From: an uncultured Neglectibacter sp.
Lineage (GTDB): Bacteria; Bacillota; Clostridia; Oscillospirales; Acutalibacteraceae
Direction: 5' to 3'
Assembly (NCBI GenBank): GCA_937958185.1
Contig: CALFFN010000019.1
Location: 1-64,000 of the forward strand
DNA length: 64,000 nt
In this document: positions 1 through 8,920 of the stretch, in pieces
How the letters are laid out: every line of letters begins with the position of its first letter
Position numbering within the stretch: position 1 is the stretch's first letter
The notes under the pieces: model-generated
What the model saw: the letters and a program-made list of their open reading frames with translations, nothing else
Database searches by the model: none
Told to the model about the DNA's origin: nothing
Translations under genes and position numbers: made by a program

Positions 1-38
1 GCGGTCGGGTTGTTCAGTTTCCTCTTGTACCAAGAAGC

Positions 39-74
39 TTCACGAGTAAAAAAAGGTTCACGAGTAAAAAAAGG
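39..74 (+). repeat. Perfect 18-bp tandem duplication upstream of the Rrf2 gene
   Basis: Two identical 18-bp units (39-56 and 57-74) lie head to tail. Each carries an A-tract ending in AAAGG, so the duplication doubles the purine-rich ribosome-binding stretch in front of the Rrf2 start at 85. It may be a replication-slippage event. Confidence 0.9.
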
Positions 75-84
75 TGGGAATGGT

Positions 85-519
85 ATGATGGTTTCGACAA
101 AAGGGCGCTACGCGCTGCGGGTGATGGTGGATATGGCTGAAAATCAGCGCGAGAACGGCTACCTGCCCTTAAAGGAAATTGCGGAGCGCCAGGGAATTTC
201 GGAAAAGTATCTGGAAAATATTTTGAAAACGCTGGTGAAGCATAAGCTGCTTACGGGTCTGCGCGGCAAGGGCGGCGGCTATCGCCTGACCCGCCCGCCG
301 GAGGACTACACCGTGGGCGACATTTTGCGTTTGACCGAGGGTACCCTTGCCCCGGTGGCGTGCCTGTGGGAGGACGCTGAAAGCTGCCCCCGCCGAGCCG
401 AATGCCGCACCATTCCCATGTGGGAAAAGCTGAATGAGCTTGTGGGAGACTATCTGGACAGCGTGACGCTGGCAAGCCTGATGGATCCCCCCTGCGGGAA
501 ACAGGCAGGGAACAGGTAG
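85..519 (+). CDS. Rrf2 family transcriptional regulator (probable Fe-S sensor)
   Basis: A 144-residue protein with the Rrf2/IscR architecture: an N-terminal winged helix beginning MVSTKGRYALRVMVDMAE, a wing with GLRGKGGGYRL near residues 58-68, and three cysteines at about 93, 101 and 107 in the position where Rrf2 proteins bind a [2Fe-2S] cluster. The spacing here is C-x7-C-x5-C. The start at 85 (or the adjacent ATG at 88) is chosen because AAAGGTGG lies 7 nt upstream; a longer frame from 10 would translate the tandem repeat. It probably senses iron-sulfur, redox or cysteine status. The next gene is an Fe-S oxidoreductase with a palindrome over its promoter, so it is a possible target. The exact ligand cannot be read from the sequence. 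Confidence 0.9.
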   Translation: MMVSTKGRYALRVMVDMAENQRENGYLPLKEIAERQGISEKYLENILKTLVKHKLLTGLRGKGGGYRLTRPPEDYTVGDILRLTEGTLAPVACLWEDAESCPRRAECRTIPMWEKLNELVGDYLDSVTLASLMDPPCGKQAGNR

Positions 520-626
520 ATTTTCCCGGCAAAAAGATTTTTCCGCGGCTGGAAATATCGAAAGGCGTCGGGGCTTTCCTGTGTGGGCAAGCAGGCATGT
601 TTCATTTGTGAATTTCCCAAAACCAC

Positions 627-669
627 TTGACTGAAAGCCCACTTTAAGCTTTATAGTAGAAATACTATA
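627..669 (+). promoter_or_regulatory. Promoter with overlapping palindromic operator upstream of the aldo/keto reductase
   Basis: A TTGACT -35 (627-632) is followed after 17 nt by a TTTATA -10 (650-655). The inverted repeat TATAGTA-GAAA-TACTATA (652-669) covers the -10 and the likely start point, a classic repressor position. The neighbouring Rrf2 protein is the obvious candidate, but this is inference. Confidence 0.6.
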
Positions 670-704
670 GCAGGCAGGAAGCCTGCGGAATGGGAGGAAC
701 CGTT

Positions 705-1799
705 ATGGAGTATCGGAAAATTCCCCACACAGGGGAAGAAATCAGCGTGATCGGCATTGGCGCCAGCGGCATTCAGGCAGCGGGGGAGCAGGAGATCGAG
801 GAGGTCGCCCGGCTGGCAGTGGAAAGCGGCATCAATTATTTTGACCTGGCTTCCGCTGAGGCAAAGCCCTTTGTCCCCTTTGGCAGAGCCTTTCGGGGCT
901 GCCGGGACAAGGTGAAGTTCCAGCTGCATTTCGGCGCCAATTACGAGACCGGCGCCTATGGCTGGACCACGGACTTGGATACGGTAAAGCGTTCGGTGGA
1001 CTGGCAGCTGAAATCGCTGCAGACCGATTATATCGACTTTGGCTTTATTCACTGTATCGACGAAGATTCCGACTGGGAAAAGTATGTTTCCGGCGGTGTC
1101 CTGGATTATTTGCAGGGGCTGAAAAAGCAGGGGGTGGTCCGGCATATCGGGCTTTCCTCCCACACGCCCCGCATTGCCCAAAGGGTTCTGGATATGGGGA
1201 TATTGGATATGCTGATGTTCAGCATCAACCCGGGGTATGACTACCATCACGGTGAGTACGCCGTTGGCAGCGTGAATGAACGTATGGAGCTGTACCGCCG
1301 GTGTGAAAAGGAGGGCGTGGGCATTTCCGTGATGAAATCCTTCAGCGGCGGTCAGCTGCTGGACGCCGCCACCTCTCCTTTCCATCAGGCGCTGACGGAA
1401 TACCAGTGTATCCAGTACGCGCTGGATAAGCCCGGCGTGGTCACGGTGCTGCCGGGCGTCAATGGAATCGGGCACCTGAAAAAGATTCTGGGGTTCTTCA
1501 CCGCCGCCCCGGAGGAAAAGGATTACTCTGTTTTGGGAACCTTTGCTCCCCAGGAAGCGGAAGGGAAATGCGTGTACTGCAATCACTGCCAGCCCTGTCC
1601 GGCAGGTCTGGACGTGGGGCTGATCAACAAGTATTACGATTTGACCCTTGCCGGGGACGTTTTGGCGCGCGAGCACTATGAGACTTTGGAAAAAACCGCG
1701 GGCGACTGCATTCAATGCGGTCATTGCAACAGCCGCTGTCCTTTCCATGTAGACCAGGTCGCCCGCATGGAAGAGATCGCCGCGTATTTCGGCAAGTAA
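705..1799 (+). CDS. Aldo/keto reductase with C-terminal 4Fe-4S ferredoxin-like domain
   Basis: A 364-residue protein. The N-terminal TIM-barrel has aldo/keto reductase signatures: a glycine-rich start (GIGASGIQ), the helix with SGINYFDLA, and the segment ending RHIGLSSHTP. The last 80 residues carry two Cys clusters, CVYCNHCQPCP near residue 289 and CIQCGHCNSRCP near 335, typical of the 'predicted oxidoreductase of the AKR family' with 4Fe-4S centres. It is likely an NAD(P)H-linked or electron-transfer carbonyl reductase; substrate unknown. The ATG at 705 is preferred over the one at 690 because GGGAGG sits 8 nt before it. It is transcribed alone from the promoter at 627-655 and ends at a bidirectional terminator. 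Confidence 0.9.
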   Translation: MEYRKIPHTGEEISVIGIGASGIQAAGEQEIEEVARLAVESGINYFDLASAEAKPFVPFGRAFRGCRDKVKFQLHFGANYETGAYGWTTDLDTVKRSVDWQLKSLQTDYIDFGFIHCIDEDSDWEKYVSGGVLDYLQGLKKQGVVRHIGLSSHTPRIAQRVLDMGILDMLMFSINPGYDYHHGEYAVGSVNERMELYRRCEKEGVGISVMKSFSGGQLLDAATSPFHQALTEYQCIQYALDKPGVVTVLPGVNGIGHLKKILGFFTAAPEEKDYSVLGTFAPQEAEGKCVYCNHCQPCPAGLDVGLINKYYDLTLAGDVLAREHYETLEKTAGDCIQCGHCNSRCPFHVDQVARMEEIAAYFGK

Positions 1800-1816
1800 G
1801 AATTTTTCTGTAAAGC

Positions 1817-1857
1817 AAAAGCTTCCGCTGTGAAAGCCATTCGCAGCGGAAGCTTTT
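1817..1857. terminator. Bidirectional intrinsic terminator between convergent genes
   Basis: A perfect 14-bp stem (1817-1830 with 1844-1857) and a 13-nt loop, with an A-run on the 5' side and a T-run on the 3' side. It can terminate the reductase gene rightward and alr leftward. Confidence 0.9.
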
Positions 1858-1866
1858 TTGTCTTTT

Positions 1867-3054
1867 TCAAAGCAGCTGGTTGTAAATGCAATCGGTCTTG
1901 CCGTTTTTGAGATATACCCTGGGCACCCGCTTGGACAAGCCGCAGACCACCTCGTAATTGATGGTGCCCTCGCAGGCGGCAAGCTCGTCGGCAAGGATAT
2001 CTTCCTCCCCGTCCCTGCCGATGAGGGTCACGACGTCGCCGATCTTTACAGAGTCGAGAGCGGAAACGTCCGCCATGAGCTGATCCATGCAAATGCGCCC
2101 CAGAATGGGACAGCGCCTGCCGTGGATCAGCACCTGCGCGCCGCCGGGGGACAGGCGGCGGGGGTAGCCATCGGCATAGCCCACGGGAATGGTGGCAACG
2201 GTCATTTCCCGGTCTGCGGTGAAGTCCCTGCCGTAGCTTACCGTCGCCCCGGCTTTCAGGGTCTTCACATGGGAGACCACGGAACGCAGGGAGAGCACCG
2301 GGCGGAGCACCGGGCGATGGCGCAGGTCCGCCGAGGGGTAGAGACCATATATGACAATGCCTGCCCGCACCATGTCGAAATGGGACAGGGGATAGTCGAA
2401 AATAGCGGCGGAATTGGCGCAGTGCCGCAATTCAAAGGTGATCCCTTCCCGCTGCAGCGCCTCGATCAGCTCCTTAAAGCAGCCAAACTGCCGCATGGTA
2501 AAGGCGTCGCCGTCTACGCCGCCGTCGGATACGGCAAAATGGGTGAAAATGCCCTCCGGGTGCAAGCCGGGCAGGGTACAGACCCTTTTGACCTGTTGCA
2601 AAGCGTCCCCGTCCCGATCGATGTCCTGAAAGTAGAAGCCCAGCCGGCTCATGCCCGTGTCGATCTTGACATGGATATTCACCGTGACCCCGGCAGCCTG
2701 GGCACAGCCGGAAAGGGTTTCGGCGTATTCGGAAGAATAAACGCACTGGGAAATATTGTGCTCCGCCAGGGATTTTGCTTCCTCCGCGGGGGTAAAGCCC
2801 AGCACCAGCACCGGGCGGGTAATGCCGGAAAGCCGCAATTGCAGGGCTTCCTCCAGATTGGACACGGCGAACCAGTCCGCGCCCAGGGCTTCATATTCCT
2901 GTGCCATGCGCACCGCGCCGTGCCCGTAAGCGTCCGCTTTTACCACGCAGCACAGGCTGGCGTTGGGGTTCACCGCCTGACGCACCGCCTGGAAATTGTG
3001 GGCGGCAGCGTCCAAATCAATTTCCGCCCATGTTCTTCTGAGGATTTCTTTCAT
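1867..3054 (-). CDS. alr: Alanine racemase
   Basis: A 395-residue PLP enzyme that interconverts L- and D-alanine for peptidoglycan precursors. The N-terminal barrel carries the PLP lysine in VVKADAYGHG (Lys about 39). The C-terminal beta domain has the segment TVSYGRDF with the expected catalytic tyrosine, then PVGYADGYPRRL and GRICMDQLMADVS. Length and motif order are those of complete bacterial Alr proteins. It is transcribed alone on the minus strand and ends in the shared terminator at 1817-1857. Its upstream side holds short direct repeats rather than a recognisable operator. Confidence 0.97.
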   Translation of the reverse strand: MKEILRRTWAEIDLDAAAHNFQAVRQAVNPNASLCCVVKADAYGHGAVRMAQEYEALGADWFAVSNLEEALQLRLSGITRPVLVLGFTPAEEAKSLAEHNISQCVYSSEYAETLSGCAQAAGVTVNIHVKIDTGMSRLGFYFQDIDRDGDALQQVKRVCTLPGLHPEGIFTHFAVSDGGVDGDAFTMRQFGCFKELIEALQREGITFELRHCANSAAIFDYPLSHFDMVRAGIVIYGLYPSADLRHRPVLRPVLSLRSVVSHVKTLKAGATVSYGRDFTADREMTVATIPVGYADGYPRRLSPGGAQVLIHGRRCPILGRICMDQLMADVSALDSVKIGDVVTLIGRDGEEDILADELAACEGTINYEVVCGLSKRVPRVYLKNGKTDCIYNQLL

Positions 3055-3070
3055 GGAGTTCCCCCCGGAT

Positions 3071-3150
3071 TTTAGTTGTTAGTCGTGAGTTGTTAGTTGT
3101 TAGAGAAGGACATTTTTTAGATGCTGGATTCTGGATACTGGATTCTGGAC
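3071..3150. repeat. Short intergenic repeats: GTTGTTAG units and CTGGATT units
   Basis: The spacer between alr and purL contains several TTAGTTGTTAG-like units (3071-3103) followed by CTGGATTCTGGATACTGG-type units (3124-3150). The same two unit types recur, the second in inverted orientation, upstream of murF (31878-31993), and the first again at 49603-49650. Function unknown. Confidence 0.75.
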
Positions 3151-3228
3151 GGTGGTGGCTTTGCTGCCGCAAAGCAATGAAAAAAAGAATCCCGATATGT
3201 TGCCAGCCAATAACTTTATTCGTTATTA

Positions 3229-6200
3229 TTACTTAAAATATCTTACGCCGGACTCAAAGAGAAGTTGATCCTTTTTGCCGGGAACATTTTTATAAAGATT
3301 CTTTCCCTTGCGCTCGGAGTGCCCCATCTTGCCCAGCACCCTGCCGTCGGGGCTGGTAATGCCCTCCACGGCGCAGACGGAGCCGTTGGGGTTCCACAAA
3401 ATGTCGCCGCTGACGGTGCCGTTGGGGTCAACATACTGGGTGGCGATCTGCCCGTTTGCGATCAGGGCGCGGAGCGTTTCCTCGTCCGCCACGAACCTGC
3501 CCTCGCCGTGGGACACGGGAATGCAGTGAATATCGCCGGGATTGACCCCGGACAGCCAGGGGGATTTCACGCTGGTGATCCGGGTATAGACCATGCGGGA
3601 CACGTGCCGCCCCAGGCTGTTGAAGGTCAGGGTGGGCGCGTCCTCTTTTGGTTCGATGATTTTTCCGTAAGGGACAAGACCCAGCTTAATCAGGGCCTGG
3701 AAACCGTTGCAGATACCCAGGATCAAACCGTCCCGCTTTTCCAGCAGGTCCGTGACCGCCTGGGCGATCTTGGGGTTGCGGAAGGTGGTGGCAATGAATT
3801 TGCCGGAGCCCTCCGGCTCGTCGCCGCCGGAGAAGCCGCCGGGCAGCATGATGATCTGCGCCCTGCGGATCGCCTGCTCCATACGGTCGATAGTTTCTTC
3901 AATATCCCTGGGGGTCAGGTTTTTGACCACCAGGATTTCGGGTTCAGCCCCGGCGTTCTGGAACGCCCGGGCGCTGTCCACCTCGCAGTTGGTGCCCGGA
4001 AAAGCGGGAATGAATACCCGGGGCTTTGCCGTCTTGATGGCAGGGGCTTTCTGCTCCCGGCGCTCCCACAGGGGAACGTCCGCCGTGATTTTCACCGGGT
4101 CCGCCATATTGGGGAAAACGGGCTCCAAAGTGCCGTTCCAGGCGTCGATCAGCTCGTTGATGGAGATTTTTTCGCCGTCCAGCTCCACTGCTTCCGTGCC
4201 GGTGGTGCGTCCCAGCACCGCGCCGTGCCCGTAATGCAGCTCCGCTTCGCTGGAAAGCTCGATAACCAACGCGCCGGACCTGGGGGCAAACAGCGTTTCC
4301 CTGGAAAGCCCCTTTTCAAATTTGAAGCCCAGCTTGCTGCCAAAGCACATTTTCAGGACGCAGGCAGCCGCGCCGCCCTCCCGCACCACGCCGGCGGAGA
4401 TGATGTCCCCCGCTTCGATATGGCGCTTGACAGAACGGTAATAGACTTTCAGCGCGTCCCAGTCCGGCGTGCCGTCCGTCCGCTCGGGAACGGGCAGCAG
4501 CACCACCTTGGAGCCGGGGTGCTTCATGCAGGCGGAAAGTGTTTTGCTCGCCTTTGTCATGGAAACGGCAAAGCTCACCAGCGTGGGAGGAACGTCCAGC
4601 TGTTCAAAGGAGCCGGACATACTGTCCTTGCCGCCAATGGCAGGGATACCCATGCCAAGCTGGGCGGACAGCGCCCCCAGCAGCGAGGCGGCAGGCTTGC
4701 CCCAGCGGGTGGGGTCATCGTGGAGCCGCTCAAAATATTCCTGGAAGGTCAGCCGGGCGGAAAGGGGGTCAGCCCCCACGGCAGCCAGCTTCGACAGGCT
4801 TTCCACCACGGCGTATTCCGCGCCGAGGAAGGGGGAATACCGGGCAATGCCGGGAATGTAGCCGTAGGACATGGCGGTGCAGTCATCGGTTTCCCCCTCT
4901 AAAAGCGGGATCTTCGCCACCATGGCTTCCTCCGGGGTCAGCTGGTACTGCCCCGCGAAAGGCATAAGCACGGTAGCTGCGCCGATGCTGGAATCGAACC
5001 GCTCGGAAAGCCCTTTCTGCCCGCAGACAGGCAGCCGCGCCATGTTTGCTTTCAGCGCCGCTACGCCGCCGATATCCCGCAGGGCTTCCGGCACGGCGCT
5101 GCGGTAATTTTCCGTTTGCGGGGCGCAGATTTTCGCGCTGGCGTTCTGGGTCACGCCGTTGGTGTCCAAAAACGCCCGGGACAGATCGACGATCCTGTCG
5201 CCGCGCCATTCCATTTTGAGCCTTGGCTGCTCTGTGACTACTGCCACGATCTGCGCGTCCAGGTTTTCTTCGGCGGCATAGGAGCAGAACCGCTCCGCGT
5301 CCTCTGGGGCGACCACCACCGCCATGCGCTCCTGAGATTCGGAAATGGCAAGCTCGGTGCCGTCCAGCCCCTCATATTTTTTGGGGACCTTGTTCAAATC
5401 GATTTCCAGCCCCGGCGCAAGCTCGCCGATGGCAACGCAAACGCCGCCCGCGCCGAAATCGTTGCAGCGCTTGATGAGCCGCGCTGCCTCCGCCTTGCGG
5501 AACAGCCGCTGGAGCTTCCGTTCGGTGGGCGGGTTTCCCTTTTGTACCTCCGCGCCGCAGACCTCCACGGATTTCTCCGTATGGGCTTTGCTGGAGCCGG
5601 TAGCGCCGCCGATGCCGTCCCGCCCGGTGGCGCCGCCCAGCAGCAGGATCACGTCGCCGGGCACGGGCTCTTCCCGGCGGACGTTTGCCTTGGGGGAAGC
5701 GCCTACCACCGCGCCGATCTCCATGCGCTTTGCCACATAGCCGGGGTCGTACAGTTCCGTCACCTGCCCGGTGGCAAGCCCGATCTGGTTGCCGTAGGAG
5801 GAATAGCCCGCAGCCGCCCCGGTGGTGATCTTCCGGGTGGGCAGCTTGCCGTGAAGCGTCTTTTCAAAGGGAACGGTGGGGTCGCCGCTGCCTGTAACCC
5901 GCATTGCCTGGTACACATAGGCGCGCCCGGACAGGGGGTCGCGGATCGCGCCGCCCAGGCAGGTAGCGGCCCCGCCGAAGGGTTCGATCTCCGTGGGGTG
6001 GTTGTGGGTCTCGTTCTTAAACTGAATCAGCCATGTCTCCGTCTTGCCGTCGATGGTGACGGGAGCTTCAATGGAACAGGCGTTGATTTCCTCACTGACG
6101 TCCAAATCGGGCACCAAGCCCTGCTTCCGTAGGTATTTTCCGCCGATGGTCGCCATATCCATCAGGCACACAGGTTTTTCTGTTTCGCCGTACAGCTCCT

Positions 6201-6978
6201 GCCGGACGGCAAGATACTGCTTCAGGGCGTTTTCCACAGCGTCGTGGAGCTTTCCCGCCTCGATCTCGATTTCATTCAGCCGGGTCAAAAAGGTGGTGTG
6301 GCGGCAGTGATCGCTCCAATAGGTGTCGATGACCCGCAGCTCCGTCACGGTGGGGTCGCGGTGCTCTTCGTCCCGGAAATAATCCTGGCAGAACAGCAGG
6401 TCGGAAAGGGTCATGGCAAAGCCCATGGAATCAAAATACTTCTGCATTTCCGGCTTGTCCCACCGGGTGAAGCCCTCCACTCTGGCAACGTCCGGCGGCG
6501 TGGCGGCGTTCAACTCCAGCTGCTCCGGCTTTTCCATGGAAGCGATCCGGGATTCCACCGGGTTCACAAGATAGGATTTGATCTTTTCAAATTCCTCCTC
6601 GGAAATATTCCCCTTTACGCCCACGACCTTTGCGGAAAGCACCGCCGGGCGCTCGCCCTGGGTCAAAAACTGCACGCACTGGGCGGCGGAATCCGCCCGC
6701 TGGTCATACTGTCCGGGCAGGTATTCCATGGCAAAGCTGCGATAGGCTTCCGGCAGCCGGTACGTCTCATCATACACATTGTCCATATTTGGCTCGGACA
6801 GGATCGTGCGGGCAGCCGCTTGGAACTGCTCCTCGCTGAGCCCGGAAACATCGTAACGGTTCAGGATACGCACCTCCTCCACGCCGGTGATCCCCAGGTT
6901 CCCCCGGAGGTCCGCCGTCAGGTGAGAAGCCTCGATGTCAAAGCCCTTTCTCTTTTCCACAAAAACTCTTGTTACCAT
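3229..6978 (-). CDS. purL: Phosphoribosylformylglycinamidine synthase, single-chain (PurL with fused glutaminase)
   Basis: A 1249-residue FGAM synthase, the fourth step of purine synthesis (FGAR + Gln + ATP to FGAM). The order is an N-terminal PurS-like segment, two AIRS-type ATP-binding/catalytic halves (GGATGRDGIGGATGSS; FGAGGVCVAIGELAPG; later GGKDSMSGSF), and a C-terminal class I glutaminase with the nucleophile in GICNGFQALIKLG and the histidine in PVSHGEGRF. Bacillus splits these functions over PurS, PurQ and PurL; the long fused form is common in Clostridia. No other pur gene is adjacent and no purine riboswitch is visible upstream. Confidence 0.97.
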   Translation of the reverse strand: MVTRVFVEKRKGFDIEASHLTADLRGNLGITGVEEVRILNRYDVSGLSEEQFQAAARTILSEPNMDNVYDETYRLPEAYRSFAMEYLPGQYDQRADSAAQCVQFLTQGERPAVLSAKVVGVKGNISEEEFEKIKSYLVNPVESRIASMEKPEQLELNAATPPDVARVEGFTRWDKPEMQKYFDSMGFAMTLSDLLFCQDYFRDEEHRDPTVTELRVIDTYWSDHCRHTTFLTRLNEIEIEAGKLHDAVENALKQYLAVRQELYGETEKPVCLMDMATIGGKYLRKQGLVPDLDVSEEINACSIEAPVTIDGKTETWLIQFKNETHNHPTEIEPFGGAATCLGGAIRDPLSGRAYVYQAMRVTGSGDPTVPFEKTLHGKLPTRKITTGAAAGYSSYGNQIGLATGQVTELYDPGYVAKRMEIGAVVGASPKANVRREEPVPGDVILLLGGATGRDGIGGATGSSKAHTEKSVEVCGAEVQKGNPPTERKLQRLFRKAEAARLIKRCNDFGAGGVCVAIGELAPGLEIDLNKVPKKYEGLDGTELAISESQERMAVVVAPEDAERFCSYAAEENLDAQIVAVVTEQPRLKMEWRGDRIVDLSRAFLDTNGVTQNASAKICAPQTENYRSAVPEALRDIGGVAALKANMARLPVCGQKGLSERFDSSIGAATVLMPFAGQYQLTPEEAMVAKIPLLEGETDDCTAMSYGYIPGIARYSPFLGAEYAVVESLSKLAAVGADPLSARLTFQEYFERLHDDPTRWGKPAASLLGALSAQLGMGIPAIGGKDSMSGSFEQLDVPPTLVSFAVSMTKASKTLSACMKHPGSKVVLLPVPERTDGTPDWDALKVYYRSVKRHIEAGDIISAGVVREGGAAACVLKMCFGSKLGFKFEKGLSRETLFAPRSGALVIELSSEAELHYGHGAVLGRTTGTEAVELDGEKISINELIDAWNGTLEPVFPNMADPVKITADVPLWERREQKAPAIKTAKPRVFIPAFPGTNCEVDSARAFQNAGAEPEILVVKNLTPRDIEETIDRMEQAIRRAQIIMLPGGFSGGDEPEGSGKFIATTFRNPKIAQAVTDLLEKRDGLILGICNGFQALIKLGLVPYGKIIEPKEDAPTLTFNSLGRHVSRMVYTRITSVKSPWLSGVNPGDIHCIPVSHGEGRFVADEETLRALIANGQIATQYVDPNGTVSGDILWNPNGSVCAVEGITSPDGRVLGKMGHSERKGKNLYKNVPGKKDQLLFESGVRYFK

Positions 6979-7011
6979 GCTGCATTACCTCTCCGCCGGA
7001 AAATTTGGACG

Positions 7012-7066
7012 CTAAAAAGCGCCTGTGATGAACACGATTTCTCTCATTCTATCACAAAAGGCGCTT
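7012..7066 (-). terminator. Terminator-like hairpin between the glycosyltransferase and purL
   Basis: On the minus strand AAGCGCC-TTT-TGTGAT pairs with ATCACA-GGCGCTT (7051-7066 with 7017-7029, a 3-nt bulge) and is followed by a short T-run. It probably ends glycosyltransferase transcripts before purL. Confidence 0.6.
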
Positions 7067-7118
7067 AGAATAAACAGGATTCCAAGTTTTTTTGAAAAGT
7101 TTTCCGTTCTTCACAAAA

Positions 7119-8381
7119 TTATTTCCGCGGGGAGTCGCTGATATCGTTGATAGATAGAGCGACGGAATGCCGAATGGGCTTCCACTCCACATTGCCGAAC
7201 ACTGCCAGCAGCATGGCGATCCCGAAGGTGAAGACAAAAATGGGGAAGGTGAAGGTGTACAGCACCCGTTTTCCCCGGGAGCAGCGAATGCGCTTCCGCT
7301 CAGTGATCATGGGCATTGCCCCCATGAGGAAGAGCACCCCGTAGGAATTGACCAGAGCGCTGATTACAGAAAAGGAGAACAAGCCCATTTCGTGCCGCGC
7401 GGAAACCATGCCCACAAAGAACATGACAGTGTTCAGCAGGAAGCTGAGAATGGTCAGCACCGCGGCGGGAATGGTGTTCATCAGCATATCGTAGCAAGCG
7501 AACCGCCCGGTGGCGGTCAGGGTGTGGAGCAGGTCCCCGCCGTGCGCCGCGATGACCTGGAAATACCCCTTGATCCACCGGGAGCGCTGGGCAATGGACT
7601 GCTTGAAGCTGCGGGGCTGTTCGTCATACAGCACGGCGTCGCCGCAGTAGGCGATTTTTTCGCCGTCGATCACCATATCGGCGGTAAATTCCAGGTCCTC
7701 GGTGAGCAGGAACCAGTTCCAGCCGCCCTTTTTCTGCAAAATGCTTTCGGCAAACAGGAACCCTGTGCCGGACACGGCGCAGCCAACGTTCAGGTAATCC
7801 CGGGGGCGGTTCAGATATTCAGATTCCCGCAGGAACCAAAGACCGTACCCGGCGGTGATCCAGTTGTCTTCAAAATTCTTAGTGTTCCGATAGCCCGTGA
7901 TCACCCTGTGCCCGGAGGAAAACACCTTGTTCATCTCCGTGATATAGCTGCTGTCCAGCAGGTTGTCGGCGTCGAAGACAAAATAGCCGTCGTAGGGCGT
8001 TTCCCGGTTGTCCTCCCGGATCTTTTCCAGCAGGAACTGCAGCGCGTAGCCCTTGCCCACCTGCTCCCGGTTCTTCCGCCGGTACACGGTCGCCCCATGA
8101 GCGGCGGCGATCTGGGCGGTGCTGTCGGTACAGTTGTCCGCCACCACATAAACGTCTACCAGATCGGCAGGGTAATCCTGGGCGTGGACGCTGTCAATGA
8201 GCTGCCCGATGACGGACTGCTCGTTCCGGGCGGCGATCAGTACCGCGTAGCGGCACAGCTTCTGCGCCTGGAAATGGCGGCGCTTCTTCAGCAGCCGGAC
8301 TATGGCGAATACAGCCTGGTAAAAACAGCAGGCGGCAAAAATAGCGGCAAGGGCAAAATTCAAGTAAGAAAGTGTTTTCAT
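7119..8381 (-). CDS. Membrane-bound family 2 glycosyltransferase
   Basis: A 420-residue protein with one N-terminal membrane segment (about residues 5-27), a cytosolic GT-A domain and at least three C-terminal membrane segments (from about residue 290). GT2 motifs are visible: VLIAARNE, VVADNCTD, the DxD in FVFDADNLL, LLTEDLEF and the QxxRW-type QRSRW. This set is typical of processive glycan synthases of the BcsA/hyaluronan/PNAG kind, so it may extend an exopolysaccharide. No dedicated polysaccharide genes are adjacent, so the product cannot be named. The start at 8381 is the first Met before the membrane helix. Confidence 0.9.
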   Translation of the reverse strand: MKTLSYLNFALAAIFAACCFYQAVFAIVRLLKKRRHFQAQKLCRYAVLIAARNEQSVIGQLIDSVHAQDYPADLVDVYVVADNCTDSTAQIAAAHGATVYRRKNREQVGKGYALQFLLEKIREDNRETPYDGYFVFDADNLLDSSYITEMNKVFSSGHRVITGYRNTKNFEDNWITAGYGLWFLRESEYLNRPRDYLNVGCAVSGTGFLFAESILQKKGGWNWFLLTEDLEFTADMVIDGEKIAYCGDAVLYDEQPRSFKQSIAQRSRWIKGYFQVIAAHGGDLLHTLTATGRFACYDMLMNTIPAAVLTILSFLLNTVMFFVGMVSARHEMGLFSFSVISALVNSYGVLFLMGAMPMITERKRIRCSRGKRVLYTFTFPIFVFTFGIAMLLAVFGNVEWKPIRHSVALSINDISDSPRK

Positions 8382-8638
8382 TTGGGAGACCCCTCTCTTT
8401 TGTCACATCGCTCCATATGTAAACTCTAACAGGGAAATTTCAAATATTTTTCAACCGCAGATCAAAACTGCGTCAGTTGCACAAAATATATGGGGGACAG
8501 GGAATCCCCGATACAGTATACCAGACTTTCCAACAGAAGGATACTGGGAAACTCTAAAAAAGAACAGGACGATTTTCTTAAAATTTTATGACGAATGGAG
8601 CATTTTGCAAAAAAAATAAGGAAAAAGCAAAATAGGGC
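8382..8638. other. AT-rich intergenic region, no gene seen
   Basis: About 257 bp separate the divergent glycosyltransferase and tRNA-Val genes. The region is much richer in A/T than its surroundings and should hold the leftward promoter of the glycosyltransferase. No convincing -35/-10 pair could be fixed by eye. Confidence 0.5.
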
Positions 8639-8667
8639 TTGCTTTTTTCAAAAGAATCGTGTAAGAT
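8639..8667 (+). promoter_or_regulatory. Promoter of tRNA-Val
   Basis: TTGCTT (8639-8644), a 17-nt spacer, then TAAGAT (8662-8667). The start point would fall about 10 nt before the tRNA at 8685. Confidence 0.7.
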
Positions 8668-8684
8668 AATACAGCAATATTTTT

Positions 8685-8761
8685 GGGCGCTTAGCTCAGC
8701 TGGCTAGAGCACCTGCTTGACGTGCAGGGGGTCAGCGGTTCAAGTCCGTTAGCGCCCACCA
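8685..8761 (+). tRNA. tRNA-Val (anticodon GAC)
   Basis: A complete cloverleaf: acceptor GGGCGCT pairs with AGCGCCC, D-arm GCTC/GAGC, anticodon stem CCTGC/GCAGG with loop TTGACGT (anticodon GAC, reading GUC/GUU), T-arm with TTCAAGT, discriminator A and an encoded CCA (8759-8761). It stands alone, followed by an unusual 20-bp hairpin that starts in the CCA itself. Confidence 0.95.
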
Positions 8762-8803
8762 GAAAACGAAGGGAAGACCTTGTGTCTTCCCTTCGTTTTC
8801 TGG
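8759..8803 (+). repeat. Perfect 20-bp inverted repeat starting at the tRNA CCA end
   Basis: 8759-8778 is an exact reverse complement of 8784-8803, with a 5-nt loop. The stem includes the tRNA 3' CCA. No long T-run follows, so it is not a canonical terminator. Immediately after it (8804-8820) comes an inverted fragment resembling the tRNA T-arm. Confidence 0.85.
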
Positions 8804-8841
8804 TTGACGGACTTGAACCGTAAGACGGTTTGCCCGTTTGG

Positions 8842-8864
8842 AAATTGTCCCGGTGGGACAATTT
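8842..8864. repeat. Palindrome with GTCCCGGTGGGAC core, copy 1
   Basis: AAATTGTCCC-GGT-GGGACAATTT. The 13-bp core recurs at 9128-9140 with different flanking arms that also pair, so the stem is conserved while the sequence around it changes. Confidence 0.75.
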
Positions 8865-8920
8865 TAGGGCAAAATGGCGCAGAAGCTGTGCTTCAAGCCA
8901 TGCCGGCGCGCAGCGCAGGC

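Noticed and set aside
1858..3075. A 405-codon open frame opposite alr
   Set aside because: It is the antisense shadow of a clear alanine racemase gene; codon bias on that strand does not fit a protein.
3071..3150. CRISPR array
   Set aside because: Repeats are short, irregular and without uniform spacers; no cas genes are nearby.
6979..7118. Possible purine riboswitch before purL
   Set aside because: The conserved core of the purine aptamer is not present; the hairpin there is better read as the end of the upstream gene.
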